Shown: positions 1 to 8,386, numbered from the stretch's first letter. The stretch: 64,000 bases of DNA from Microbacterium sp. HD4P20 (GCF_019449275.2 NZ_JAHZQZ020000011.1:186001-250000); one strand, 5' to 3'. Translations and numbers: made by a program. The notes: generated by a model from the sequence alone, not told the origin.

Positions 1-983
1 GCCAGGATCACGATGAAGTACGCGACCGTGGCACCGAGCGTGACCAGGATCACGATGCCGGCGAGGTTGTCGGCCCGGATCACCCCGATCAGCACCAGCG
101 CGGCGAGAACGACCAGGCCCCCGACCGCAATGCCGACGAACAGCAGGCGCCGGTTCGCCGGCAGCGGGTTGGGCACCCGGCGCGACGACGCCGGCAGCTG
201 CTTGCGCCCGAAGGAGTACTGGATGAGGCCCAGAGCCATGCCGACCGCGGCGGCCGCGAAGCCGGCGTGGAATCCGATCGAGGACTGCAGCAGACCGGTG
301 ACGATCGGGCCGAAGAATGCGCCGAGGTTGATGCCGAGGTAGAAGAGTGAGAACCCGGCATCCCGGCGCGGGTCCTTCTCGGAGTACAGCGTGCCGACGA
401 CCGACGTGGCATTGGCCTTGAGCCCGCCCGATCCGACGGCGACGAGCACCAGGCCGACGCCGAGGCCCCACACATTGGGCAGGATCGCAAGGCCGATATG
501 CCCGAGCATGATGACGATCGCGCTGTAGAACAGCACCCGCTCAGAGCCGAGCAGGCGGTCGGCGACCCACGCGCCGAGGATGGTCGAGAGGTACACGGTG
601 CCGCCGTAGGCGCCGACGATGCCGGTCGCCACCGACTGGTCGATTCCGAGGCCGCCCTCGGCGACCGTGTAATACATGTAGATGAGCAGGATGCCCTGCA
701 TGCCATAGAAGCTGAAGCGCTCCCACATCTCCACGCCGAACACGTGCGCGAGCGCCCACGGCTGGCCGAAGAACCGGGTGTCGTGGTCGGAGCCGTCGTC
801 CTCGTCGGTGGCCACGGTGGCCACGGTGGCTGCCGCATCCGTCCCGCTGGCCTCCGCCGCGCGGCGCCCCGCACGCGTCTCGGCGTACGGCTCACCCGCC
901 GCGGTGGCGCCCTCAGGTGGTCCGACCGGAACCTGCTCCGGCTCCTGCTCGTCGTGCGGACTGCGGTCGTCGCCCCGAACCAT
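1..983 (-). CDS. POT/PTR-family peptide:proton symporter, 3' end outside window
   Basis: Encodes the first ~327 residues of a proton-coupled oligopeptide transporter in the cytoplasmic membrane; the C-terminus lies beyond base 1. After a ~65-residue acidic cytoplasmic N-terminus (rich in D, E, P and A) comes the POT signature EMWERFSFYG followed by MQGILLIYMYY, then several hydrophobic segments with short loops. The ExxERFxYYG-type motif is the proton-coupling element of the family. ATG at 983 is chosen because an AGGAG Shine-Dalgarno sequence lies about 8 bases upstream. The DHA2 pump just upstream is on the same strand but ends 80 bases before this start, so separate transcription is likely. 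The family call is firm; the substrate (di/tripeptides) is inferred. Confidence 0.9.
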   Translation of the reverse strand, partial: MVRGDDRSPHDEQEPEQVPVGPPEGATAAGEPYAETRAGRRAAEASGTDAAATVATVATDEDDGSDHDTRFFGQPWALAHVFGVEMWERFSFYGMQGILLIYMYYTVAEGGLGIDQSVATGIVGAYGGTVYLSTILGAWVADRLLGSERVLFYSAIVIMLGHIGLAILPNVWGLGVGLVLVAVGSGGLKANATSVVGTLYSEKDPRRDAGFSLFYLGINLGAFFGPIVTGLLQSSIGFHAGFAAAAVGMALGLIQYSFGRKQLPASSRRVPNPLPANRRLLFVGIAVGGLVVLAALVLIGVIRADNLAGIVILVTLGATVAYFIVIL

Positions 984-1064
984 GACTCGCTCCTGTCACC
1001 CCTGACAATGAGGTCAGGCTAGCGCTCAGGTCCGTCCCTCGTCAGTAGGCGGCGAGCGGGAGTC

Positions 1065-2510
1065 TCAGTTGCGGAGGGACGGATGCCGCTCCTCCGGCGC
1101 TCGCCGGGACGGGATGAACAGTCCGATGCCGAGGGCGATGATCGCGGCCGCTCCGCCGAGGATGAGCGAGATCGTGAATCCCTGCGACGTCGGAACGGGC
1201 ACCCCTTCGAAGTCGACGGCGTAGCTGGCCAGCACCGCGCCGATGACGGCGGCGGCCGTGCTCGTGCCGAGGGAGCGGAACAGCGCGTTCAGGCCATTGG
1301 ATGCGCCGGTCTCGCTCTGCGGCACGGAGCGCATGATGAGCATCGGCATCGATGCATAGCCGAAGCCGATGCCCGCGCCGATGAGGATGTTCGCGACGAC
1401 GAGGTGCCAGACCTCGGAGGAGAACAGCAGCGTGAAGCCGTACGCCACGATGAGCGAGATCGCGCCGAGGAGCAGCAGGAGCTTGGGCCCGGTGCGTTGC
1501 GCGATGCGCCCGGCGATCGGGGAGAGCAGCATCATCACAAGCCCCGACGGCATGACCACCAGGCTCGCCGCCAGGAGCGAGAGCCCGAACCCCGCACCGG
1601 TGGCGACGGGCAGCTCGAGCATCTGCGGATACACGACATTCGACGCGAACAGCGAGAACCCCATCGCGATCGAGGCGATGTTGGTCAGCAGCACCGCGGG
1701 GCGCGCGGCGACGCGAAGATCCAGGAGAGGCTCGGCGATGCGCAGTTCGAACCAGCCCCACAGCAGCAGCACCGCCAGACCGCCGAGGCCCGAGAGGAGC
1801 ACCGCGGGCGATGCCCAGCCCCATTCGTTGCCGCGTGAGATCGCGAGCAGCACGCCGACGAGGCCGACGGCGAGCCCGGCGGCACCGACGAAGTCGAAGC
1901 GGCCCGCGGTGCGCAGCACGCTCACCGGCACGACCCACAGCACCAGCACGAACACGACCGCGCCGAGGACCGCCGCCATCCAGAACAGCATGTGCCAGTC
2001 GCTGCGCTCGGTGACGAAGGCGCTGATCGGCAGGCCGAGCGCGCCGCCGACGCCGAGCGTCGCACTCATGAACGCGATCGCGGAGTCGACCCGGTCCTCG
2101 TGCAGCACGTCGCGCATGATCGAGATGCCCAGGGGCACGACGCCCACGATGGCGCCCTGCAGCGTGCGCCCGAGGATGATGCCGATGATTCCCGGCGACA
2201 GCGCCGCGATCACCGAGCCGACGATCATGACGGCGACGAGCACCAGCAGGATTCGGCGCTTGCCGTACATGTCGCCCAAGCGGCCCGAGATCGGCGTGAT
2301 GACCGCCGCCGCGAGCAGCGTCGAGGTGACGACCCACGCGGTGTCTTCGCGGCTGGCGTCCAGGAGTTCGGGCAGCTTCGACTGGATCGGCACCATGAGC
2401 GTGAACATGAACGACGAGCACAGCCCCGCGACCGCCAGGACCGCCACGATCGCGCCCTGCCGTGGCATCCGGGTGAGTCGTCTTCTCGCGTCCTCATCCC
2501 CGTCAGCCAT
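1065..2510 (-). CDS. MFS transporter, DHA2-like drug/solute:proton antiporter
   Basis: A 481-residue integral membrane protein with about 14 predicted hydrophobic segments, typical of the DHA2 branch of the major facilitator superfamily. Visible family features are GRLGDMYGKRRILL (motif A, residues ~75-88) and GRTLQGAIVGVVPLG (~113-127). The role is probably export of a drug or metabolite; the substrate cannot be read from sequence. ATG at 2510 fits a leaderless transcript: TAGCCT (2522-2517) is followed by exactly six bases and then ATG. The divergent acetyltransferase starts 56 bases away on the other strand, so the promoters share a short region. Confidence 0.9.
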   Translation of the reverse strand: MADGDEDARRRLTRMPRQGAIVAVLAVAGLCSSFMFTLMVPIQSKLPELLDASREDTAWVVTSTLLAAAVITPISGRLGDMYGKRRILLVLVAVMIVGSVIAALSPGIIGIILGRTLQGAIVGVVPLGISIMRDVLHEDRVDSAIAFMSATLGVGGALGLPISAFVTERSDWHMLFWMAAVLGAVVFVLVLWVVPVSVLRTAGRFDFVGAAGLAVGLVGVLLAISRGNEWGWASPAVLLSGLGGLAVLLLWGWFELRIAEPLLDLRVAARPAVLLTNIASIAMGFSLFASNVVYPQMLELPVATGAGFGLSLLAASLVVMPSGLVMMLLSPIAGRIAQRTGPKLLLLLGAISLIVAYGFTLLFSSEVWHLVVANILIGAGIGFGYASMPMLIMRSVPQSETGASNGLNALFRSLGTSTAAAVIGAVLASYAVDFEGVPVPTSQGFTISLILGGAAAIIALGIGLFIPSRRAPEERHPSLRN

Positions 2511-2565
2511 CCGTCCAGGCTATCGGCGCCGTGAGGGAGGGGCTCTGCGGGTGCAGACTGGGGGC

Positions 2566-3279
2566 ATGGGTCAGACAGGGACTCCGCCGGGCATTGCCAT
2601 TCGTGCGCTCGACACGGTCGAAGAGGTGTTCCGCGCCTCCGAAGTGCTCGCCGAGGTATGGGGCGGCGACCGCGGCGGCATGCCGCCGAATCTGCTGCGC
2701 GCCCTCGCTCACGCCGGCAACTACGCCGTCGGCCTGTACGACGGCGACCGCATGGTCGGGGCATCCGTCGCCTTCTTCGCCGCGCCCGCCACGCGATCGA
2801 TGCACAGCCACATCACCGGCGTGCTGCCCGACCACCAGTCCCAAGGGCTCGGGCGCGTGCTCAAGCAGCACCAGCGCGAGTGGGCGCTGGCCCGCGAAGT
2901 GGGGCACATCACGTGGACGTTCGACCCTCTCGTGGCACGCAACGCGCACTTCAATCTGCGCGTGCTGGGCACACGCGTGACCGAGTACCTCGTGAACCAT
3001 TACGGACCGATGGACGACGGCGTCAACCGCGGCGACGAGACCGATCGCATCATGGTGTCGTGGGCGCTCGCCGCGCCGCCGGTGCCGACGCCGCCGGCCG
3101 ACCGGGTGGTTGCGTCGGTCGAGATCCCGCGCGACATCGAGACACTGCGCCGGGAAGCGCCGACGGATGCCGCGGCCTGGCGTCTGCGCGTACGCGAGGG
3201 CCTCGTCGGGCACCTGGCCGAGGGCCTGCGGATCGGCGGCTTCGACGACGAGCGCGGCTACCTGCTCGTCCGCGGGTAG
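2566..3279 (+). CDS. GNAT-superfamily N-acetyltransferase (COG3375-like)
   Basis: A 237-residue cytosolic protein of the predicted GNAT group. The acetyl-CoA binding stretch HITGVLPDHQSQGLGRVLK (residues ~80-98) contains a Q-G-L-G-R variant of the usual Q/RxxGxG/A motif. Downstream WTFDPLVARNAHFNLRVLG is typical of this uncharacterised subfamily. The acceptor substrate is unknown. The ATG at 2566 is chosen because a CAGACT hexamer sits exactly six bases before it, the spacing repeated at many other starts here (leaderless). It is divergent from the DHA2 pump and convergent with the small gene at 3292-3522. Confidence 0.85.
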   Translation: MGQTGTPPGIAIRALDTVEEVFRASEVLAEVWGGDRGGMPPNLLRALAHAGNYAVGLYDGDRMVGASVAFFAAPATRSMHSHITGVLPDHQSQGLGRVLKQHQREWALAREVGHITWTFDPLVARNAHFNLRVLGTRVTEYLVNHYGPMDDGVNRGDETDRIMVSWALAAPPVPTPPADRVVASVEIPRDIETLRREAPTDAAAWRLRVREGLVGHLAEGLRIGGFDDERGYLLVRG

Positions 3280-3291
3280 GGCAGGCGGGAC

Positions 3292-3522
3292 TCAGTCCTC
3301 AGGATCCTTCGTCGGGTCGCCCGGCCGCACGTCGGCGTCGTCGCGGATATCGATGCGCGTCACCCCGGGCCTGTGCGTCACGTCGATACGCGGGTCGGCG
3401 TCGGATTCGACCGCGCCGGGGGCCGCCAGCAGCTGGTCGCGCCGTTTCTCATCGTGGGTCATGCCGGTCGGGTCGCTCGTTCCCTCGTCCCGGTCGGTCC
3501 GTCGTTCGCCGTCCATCGTCAT
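3292..3522 (-). CDS. small hydrophilic acidic protein, unknown function
   Basis: A 76-residue, highly charged protein rich in D, R, P and T, with no membrane segment or signal peptide. I do not recognise a family. Its ATG (3522-3520) overlaps the TGA of the upstream SDR gene as ATGA, which implies translational coupling. A second in-frame ATG lies two codons in. The repeated ThrHisArgProGly/ValThrArgIleAsp wording near residues 50-60 resembles the disordered small proteins often found behind actinobacterial dehydrogenases. The gene is supported by coupling and frame, not by homology. Confidence 0.6.
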   Translation of the reverse strand: MTMDGERRTDRDEGTSDPTGMTHDEKRRDQLLAAPGAVESDADPRIDVTHRPGVTRIDIRDDADVRPGDPTKDPED

Positions 3523-4319
3523 CCCTCTCGCCACGAGTCGTCGGTCACGTGCGACCCGGCCTGCGGGCCCATCTGCAGCATCCCGCCGTCCACGGTCCAG
3601 CTCGCGCCCGTGACGTAGCTTGCGGCCGGCGACGCCAGGAAGGCGATCACCGCTGCCACTTCTTCGGGCTTGCCGGGGCGGCCGAGCGGGATGCCGGGGC
3701 GGTGCGTGTGCCCGGCATCGTCGGAGTCCATCTGATTGATGGGGGTCGCGATCTCGCCCGGGGCGACGGCGTTCGCGGTGACACCGTGCTCGCCCAGCTC
3801 CTGCGCCATCGTCGAGATGAGCCCGCCCAGGCCGTGCTTGGCGGCGACATAAGCCGCCGAGCCGACGCGCGGCTGCGTCTCGTGCACACTCGTGACCGCG
3901 ATGAGTCGCCCGCCGCGGCCCGCGCGGACCATGTGCCGCGCCGCCGTCTGCAGTCCGGCGAAGGCGCCGTCGAGGTTGAGCGCCACGATCTGCCGCCAGT
4001 CCGCGAGGCTCACGTCGAGAAAGGGGCCGCCTGAACCGCCGCCGGCGTTGTTGACGAACACGTCGACGCCGCCCAGCCGCTCGGTCAGCTCGTCGAGGGT
4101 GGGCCCGACGTGATCGAGGTCGGTCGCGTCGAACCGCGTCACCTCGGCGGTGCGGCCGCGCTCCCGGACGGCGCCGGCGGTGCGCTGGGCGCCCTCCTCG
4201 TCGGAGTGCCATGTGATCCCGACGTCGAGGCCCGCGTCGGCGAGCGCGGTCGCCTTGCCGATGCCGGAGTCCGAGGCGGTGACGATCGCGCGGCGGGGTG
4301 CGAAGGCGAAGGTCTCCAT
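3519..4319 (-). CDS. short-chain dehydrogenase/reductase
   Basis: A 266-residue classical SDR. The N-terminal dinucleotide site reads TASDSGIGKA (a TGxxxGIG variant in which the first glycine is Ser-like/Ala), then NNAGG (~92-96), the catalytic Ser in VTSVH, and YVAAK (YxxxK, ~160-164). The C-terminus has the usual GxxxTVDGG. The substrate is unknown; the NADP(H) preference is not certain. ATG at 4319 follows TAGCGT with exactly six bases between (4331-4326), suggesting a leaderless mRNA. It heads a two-gene unit with the 76-residue gene and is divergent from the cyclase gene across the repeat array. Confidence 0.9.
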   Translation of the reverse strand: METFAFAPRRAIVTASDSGIGKATALADAGLDVGITWHSDEEGAQRTAGAVRERGRTAEVTRFDATDLDHVGPTLDELTERLGGVDVFVNNAGGGSGGPFLDVSLADWRQIVALNLDGAFAGLQTAARHMVRAGRGGRLIAVTSVHETQPRVGSAAYVAAKHGLGGLISTMAQELGEHGVTANAVAPGEIATPINQMDSDDAGHTHRPGIPLGRPGKPEEVAAVIAFLASPAASYVTGASWTVDGGMLQMGPQAGSHVTDDSWREG

Positions 4320-4412
4320 GGCTCGACGCTAGGCGGGCGTGGCGCCCGCCGGCACGGGGTTGCCATCCCGGGCGCGACGGGCTATGCCGTCCCGACGGCC
4401 GCGAAGCGTTGC

Positions 4413-4776
4413 TCCGCCGGGCGGAGCATGTCGCGGTGGGTGGGGAAGCGCCTGTCCGCCGGGCGGAGCATGTCGGGGTGGGCGGGGCAGCACCCCTCCG
4501 CCGGGCGGAGCGTGTCGCGGTGGGCGGAGGATTTCTGCCAGATGCTCCGACATCCGCGCCATTGTCCGCCGGGCGGAGCATGTCGCGGTGGGCGGGGCAG
4601 CGCCGCTCCGCCGGGCGGGGCGTGTCGGGGTGGGCGGGGTAGCACCCCTCCGCCGGGCGGGGCGTGTCGGGGTGGGCGGGGTAGCACCCCTCCGCCGGGC
4701 GGAGCGTGTCGCGACCGGCGGAGGATTTCTGCCAGATGCTCCGAGATCCGCGCCATTGTCCGCCGGGCGGATGATG
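4413..4776. repeat. intergenic tandem array, 42-bp and 68-bp units
   Basis: Eight copies of a unit opening TCCGCCGGGCGG start at 4413, 4455, 4497, 4565, 4607, 4649, 4691 and 4759. The spacings are 42, 42, 68, 42, 42, 42, 68. The 42-bp unit continues with a GTGTCG/CATGTCG step and a GGTGGGCGGGG stretch. The two 68-bp units carry an extra block beginning GAGGATTTCTGCCAGATGCT, so the array is a higher-order repeat (short-short-long, then short-short-short-long). It fills almost the whole 487-bp gap between divergent SDR and cyclase genes. It is not a CRISPR, because the units abut and are near-identical throughout. Function unknown. Confidence 0.9.
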
Positions 4777-4806
4777 GGCGGATGGCCGGGCCCGTAGTCT
4801 GGCGCG

Positions 4807-5742
4807 ATGCCGCAGACGCCCGCGCAGTACCGCGCCCATTTCGACTTCGACATCCGTTTCGCCAACGGCGGCGGCCTCGCGGGCACGGGCTTCCGACTCG
4901 ACCTGCCCTCGGCCGACCTCGGCGAGCCGGAGGTCGCGACGCTGCTGGTCCAGCACCTCGGACTCGCGCTGGTCGACGAGGTCGAGCTGCGCGGCCTGCG
5001 CATCGTCGAAGAGCCCCACCGCGGAAGCCGCGGGGTCGAGACGATCCCGGATGCTGCCGCCACGGCATCCCGTCGCGTCGTCGATCTCAGCCACCCGATC
5101 CGTGCCGGACTCGTCACCTACCCCGGTCTGCCCGCTCCCACGATCACTCCGCACCTGACCCGTGAGGACTCGCGGGCGCGCTACGCCCCGGGCACCGAGT
5201 TCGCGATGGAAGTCATCACGATGATCGGCAACACCGGCACCTACCTCGACTCGCCGTTCCACCGCTACGCCTCGGGCCCCGACCTGGCCGGCCTCGACCT
5301 GACGTCGCTCGTCGGGCTGCGCGCCGAGGTGTTCCACCTGGAGGATGCGTGGGATGCCACGCGCCGAGGCATCCGCCCCGAGACCCTGGCCGATCGCGAC
5401 GTGCGAGGCGCTGCCGTTCTGCTGCACACCGGCTGGGACCGCTGGTTCGGACGGCCGGAGTACGGCGCGGGTGCCCCGTTCCTCACGGGCGCGGGCGCGC
5501 AGTGGCTCATCGAGGCGGGCGCCGTGCTCGTGGGCATCGACTCGCTCAACATCGACGACACCGAGTCTGGCGGCGAACGGCCCGCGCACTCGCTGCTGCT
5601 GGGCGCGGGAGTGCACGTCGTCGAGCACCTCACGAACCTCGGCGGGCTTCCGCCGCGCGGTGCGCGCTTCACCGCCGCGCCGCCGGCCGTCGAGGGATTC
5701 GGCACGTTCCCGGTGCGGGCCTTCGCCGAGATCGAGGGCTGA
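4807..5742 (+). CDS. cyclase-family (kynurenine formamidase-like) hydrolase
   Basis: A 311-residue protein of the cyclase/KynB fold. Residues ~95-300 hold the domain, including VDLSHPI and the metal-site region around 139-152. There the usual HxGTHxDxPxH reads N142-T-G-T-Y-L-D148-S-P-F-H152: the first two histidines are replaced by Asn and Tyr, while Asp and the last His remain. Residues 1-85 form an extra N-terminal region (FDFDIRFANGGGLAGTGFRL) that I do not recognise. The enzyme probably hydrolyses an amide or ester, but metal ligation must differ from KynB. ATG at 4807 follows TAGTCT (4795-4800) by exactly six bases. Confidence 0.8.
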   Translation: MPQTPAQYRAHFDFDIRFANGGGLAGTGFRLDLPSADLGEPEVATLLVQHLGLALVDEVELRGLRIVEEPHRGSRGVETIPDAAATASRRVVDLSHPIRAGLVTYPGLPAPTITPHLTREDSRARYAPGTEFAMEVITMIGNTGTYLDSPFHRYASGPDLAGLDLTSLVGLRAEVFHLEDAWDATRRGIRPETLADRDVRGAAVLLHTGWDRWFGRPEYGAGAPFLTGAGAQWLIEAGAVLVGIDSLNIDDTESGGERPAHSLLLGAGVHVVEHLTNLGGLPPRGARFTAAPPAVEGFGTFPVRAFAEIEG

Positions 5743-5932
5743 GTCGGCGGCGCGCAGTCACCGGGCCACGCCGCTGAGACGGCGGCACAGCTCGACAGGT
5801 CAACCGGCCTTCCGCAGGAGGTTTCGAGGCGTGTTCGTCCTGTGGAGGCCGCTTTCTCCTGTGGAAGTGCCCGCCGCGACGTATCAGGCCCGCGCCGAGC
5901 CGCTCCTTCACTCCGAGCAGAGGAGGAGCGCC
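5743..5932. other. leader region before the small basic ORF
   Basis: This is the first part of a 490-base gap between the cyclase and the enolase-superfamily gene. No protein signal on either strand stands out here. It contains two CTGTGGA repeats near 5840-5866 and ends in a strong AGAGGAGGAG ribosome binding site serving the ORF at 5933. Confidence 0.4.
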
Positions 5933-6082
5933 ATGCGCGAGCACATCGAAACGCTGATCGCCGTACTGACCGGTGCGAACCGTGACGCCCGTCGGGTTCC
6001 GCGTCGGCGGCGCCCCCGTCGCGCCCGTTCGACCTATGTGGTCGTGCCGCGCGAGGGATCCGGCGTGCGGTTCGCCCACTGA
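5933..6082 (+). CDS. small arginine-rich protein, unknown function
   Basis: A 49-codon ORF starting at an ATG preceded by AGAGGAGGAG with about 6 bases of spacing, the strongest Shine-Dalgarno sequence in this part of the window. The product starts MREHIETLIAVLTGANRDAR, followed by an Arg/Pro-rich centre and a hydrophobic-acidic tail ending VRFAH. It has a predicted pI well above 10, so it may bind nucleic acid or ribosomes, but this is a guess. I do not recognise a family. It is followed by a hairpin at 6106-6140. The gene call rests on the ribosome binding site and terminator-like context. Confidence 0.5.
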   Translation: MREHIETLIAVLTGANRDARRVPRRRRPRRARSTYVVVPREGSGVRFAH

Positions 6083-6105
6083 GCCGCGCCGGGCGCGACC
6101 CTTCT

Positions 6106-6140
6106 CCTGCCCGGAACGGGTGTTCCGGCGCAGGCAGGAC
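6106..6140. terminator. hairpin downstream of small ORF
   Basis: CCGGAAC and GTTCCGG form a perfect 7-bp stem with a 4-base loop, extended on the outside by CCTGC pairing with GCAGG across one bulge. It lies 24 bases after the stop at 6082, with no T-run. The right half (GTGTTCCGGCG then AGGCAGG) matches the element at 18113-18132, so it may be a dispersed repeat acting as a terminator. Confidence 0.45.
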
Positions 6141-6232
6141 GGCCGCGCGGCGCCGGGGCGGTCCTGGCCGGATCACCTGATCTGGGCAACGTGCCGGAGC
6201 CCCGCGAGACGGCTCCGGCGTACGCTGAGCCC

Positions 6233-7366
6233 ATGCCCATCGCCCGGCCCACGGCATCCGTCGCCCTTGAAGGATTCGAGCTGAGGGTGTTGCACCTGCC
6301 GCTCGTATCTCCGTTCACGACGTCGTTCGGCACCGAGACCGTACGCGAGGTGATCGTCGTGCGGGCGCTCACCGCCGACGGCGAGGGGTGGGGCGAGATC
6401 GTCACGCAGGCCGACCCCCTGTACTCCAGCGAGTACACGCAGGGCGCGTGGGACGTGGCGCTGCGGTTCCTCGCGCCCGCCCTCCTCGATCGCCCTCGCT
6501 TGGCTCCCGAAGACGTCGCCGGGATGCTCGAACCCTTCAAGGGCCACCGCATGGCGAAGGCGGGGCTCGAGCTCGCTGTCCTCGATGCCGCGCTGCGCGC
6601 CGAGGGTCGCCCGCTCGGCGAGTACCTGGGCGCTGTGCACGACCGGGTGCCCAGCGGGGTGTCGGTCGGCATCCAGCGGGATCCGGCGGCGCTGGTCGAT
6701 GCCGTCGGGCGCTACCTCGACGACGGCTACGTCCGCATCAAGATCAAGATCAAGCCCGGGCGCGACGTCGCCGACACGGCCGCCGTGCGCGACGCCTTCG
6801 GCACGATCCCGCTTCAGGTCGACGCGAATTCGGCGTACACGCTGGCGGATGCCGCAACCCTGGCCGAGCTGGACCGGTTCGACCTGCTGCTGATCGAGCA
6901 GCCGCTGCAGGAGGACGATCTCGTCGACCACGCCGAGCTTGCCCGGCAGCTGCGCACCCCGGTGTGCCTGGACGAGTCGATCGTGTCGGACAAGGCCGCG
7001 GCCGACGCACTCGCGCTGGGCGCGGCATCCGTCATCAACATCAAGGCCGGCCGCGTCGGCGGATATCTCGAGGCGGTCCGCATCCACGACCGGTGCCGGG
7101 ATGCCGGCGTGCCGGTGTGGTGCGGCGGCATGCTCGAGACCGGCATCGGCCGCGCCGCCAACGCCGCGCTCGCCGCGCTGCCGGGCTTCACTCTCCCCGG
7201 CGACGTGTCGGCCTCGAGCCGCTTCTACACGCGCGACATCGTGACCGAGCCGGCGGTGCTCGAGGACGGCCACGTGCGCGTGCCGACGGGCCCCGGTCTC
7301 GGCGTCGAGATCGACCGGGTCGCGTGGGAGGACTTCACCGTCGCGCGTGAGACCCTCACGCGATAG
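6233..7366 (+). CDS. menC: o-succinylbenzoate synthase / N-acylamino-acid racemase (enolase superfamily)
   Basis: A 377-residue enolase-superfamily enzyme of the NSAR/OSBS branch. All catalytic elements are visible: the KxK motif in RIKIKIKPG (~165-173), the metal ligands in VDANS, IEQP and LDES, and the second lysine in NIKAGRVGG (~265-273). OSBS dehydrates SHCHC in menaquinone synthesis; members of this subfamily can also racemise N-acylamino acids, and sequence does not separate the two. No other men gene is nearby, which leaves the physiological role open. ATG at 6233 follows TACGCT (6221-6226) by exactly six bases; a GTG 42 bases upstream in frame is the alternative. Confidence 0.85.
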   Translation: MPIARPTASVALEGFELRVLHLPLVSPFTTSFGTETVREVIVVRALTADGEGWGEIVTQADPLYSSEYTQGAWDVALRFLAPALLDRPRLAPEDVAGMLEPFKGHRMAKAGLELAVLDAALRAEGRPLGEYLGAVHDRVPSGVSVGIQRDPAALVDAVGRYLDDGYVRIKIKIKPGRDVADTAAVRDAFGTIPLQVDANSAYTLADAATLAELDRFDLLLIEQPLQEDDLVDHAELARQLRTPVCLDESIVSDKAAADALALGAASVINIKAGRVGGYLEAVRIHDRCRDAGVPVWCGGMLETGIGRAANAALAALPGFTLPGDVSASSRFYTRDIVTEPAVLEDGHVRVPTGPGLGVEIDRVAWEDFTVARETLTR

Positions 7367-7396
7367 GCCGTCGAGGTCCTGGTCATGCGTGCCGTG

Positions 7397-7485
7397 CGTA
7401 CCGTTCTCAGGACCGGATGCGGGCGGATGCCGCGACACGCCGGTTCCGCCGATAGTCGGCGCAGGCGGGCCCTGAGAACGGTACG
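7397..7485. repeat. long-looped inverted repeat
   Basis: CGTACCGTTCTCAGG (7397-7411) and CCTGAGAACGGTACG (7471-7485) are perfect 15-bp inverted repeats separated by 59 bases. The interior is GC-rich with smaller symmetric segments. It starts 30 bases after menC and lies just before the likely lipoprotein start, so it could be a terminator, a mobile palindromic repeat, or a regulatory site. Confidence 0.75.
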
Positions 7486-7513
7486 GGGTCGCGCGTGGAC
7501 GACGCACAGGGCA

Positions 7514-8386
7514 GTGGGTTGGCCCAGCCTGCTGGCCGGGTTCACGCTGCTGGGTTTGGGGCTCGCCGGATGCGCGGGCACGCCGCCCACCGGCCGCGGC
7601 CCCGATCCGGCCGCGACATTGCCTGCCGGAGTGACGGTCGAGCTGGTGCAGCTGCGCGCCGACGTCGCGCCGCGCCACGCGCAGGTGCACGTGACGAACG
7701 GGTCCGATGAGGCCCTCACGATCGGCGAGGTCCGTGTCGAAGACCCGAGGTTCGACGGTGCGGCGGCGCGGGTGGTCGCGGATCGCACGAGCACCCTTTC
7801 GGCGGGCCGCAGCGTCGACGTGCGGGTACAGCTGCCCGGCGTCGACTGCTCGGCGCCCGGCGACGCGCGGCCCGAGGTCGTGCTCGAGATCGTCTCGGAT
7901 TCCGGGAGTGCCGAGGTGACGGCATCCGCCACCGACCCGCTGGGATTCATCGCACCGCTCCACGAACGGGAGTGCCGGGCGCAGCGATTGACGGATGCCG
8001 CGTCCCTCGCCTTCACGGGGTTCCGGGAGTCGCCACCGGGCGCGCCTGCCGCCCTGGAGCTCACCGTGACGCCGACCGGGGATGCGGGCGCCACGGTCGT
8101 CGGCGTCCAGACGACGAACCTGCTCGACTTCGGACCGTCGACCATCGGCCGCGTGTACCCGCTCGACCTCGTGGTGGCGCCGGGGGAGCAGACGCCCACC
8201 GTGGTGGAGCTGCCGCTCGTGCCGTCGCGCTGCGATCCGCACGCGGTGCAGGAGGACAAGCGCGGCACGATCTTCAGCGTGCCCGTGGTGGTCGACGGTG
8301 AACCCGGTGAGATCGAGCTGTTCGTCGGCGAGGACATGCGGGGCCGGATCCTGTCGTGGGTGGCCGAGTGGTGCGGCTTCGGCTGA
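7514..8386 (+). CDS. putative lipoprotein, extracytoplasmic, unknown function
   Basis: A short hydrophobic signal (residues ~4-19) ends in a lipobox LAGC with the lipidated Cys at about residue 20 if translation starts at GTG 7514. The mature part is ~270 residues, rich in V, T, D and P, with two similar beta-rich halves (one starting VTVELVQLRADVAPRH, the other PAALELTVTPTGD), suggesting two immunoglobulin-like folds. No catalytic motif is visible. An in-frame start at 7385 would put the 15-bp inverted repeat inside the N-terminus, so the internal GTG is preferred, though its ribosome binding site is weak. The product is likely anchored on the outer face of the membrane. Confidence 0.65.
   Translation: MGWPSLLAGFTLLGLGLAGCAGTPPTGRGPDPAATLPAGVTVELVQLRADVAPRHAQVHVTNGSDEALTIGEVRVEDPRFDGAAARVVADRTSTLSAGRSVDVRVQLPGVDCSAPGDARPEVVLEIVSDSGSAEVTASATDPLGFIAPLHERECRAQRLTDAASLAFTGFRESPPGAPAALELTVTPTGDAGATVVGVQTTNLLDFGPSTIGRVYPLDLVVAPGEQTPTVVELPLVPSRCDPHAVQEDKRGTIFSVPVVVDGEPGEIELFVGEDMRGRILSWVAEWCGFG

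Noticed and set aside
4413..4776. CRISPR array
   Set aside because: Units abut and are almost identical over their whole length; there are no unique spacers and no cas genes.
3292..5628. A 778-codon minus-strand frame across the repeat array
   Set aside because: It reads the tandem repeat as Pro/Ala/Arg repeats and continues antisense to the cyclase; only the 3' part (3292-3522) is kept as a small gene.
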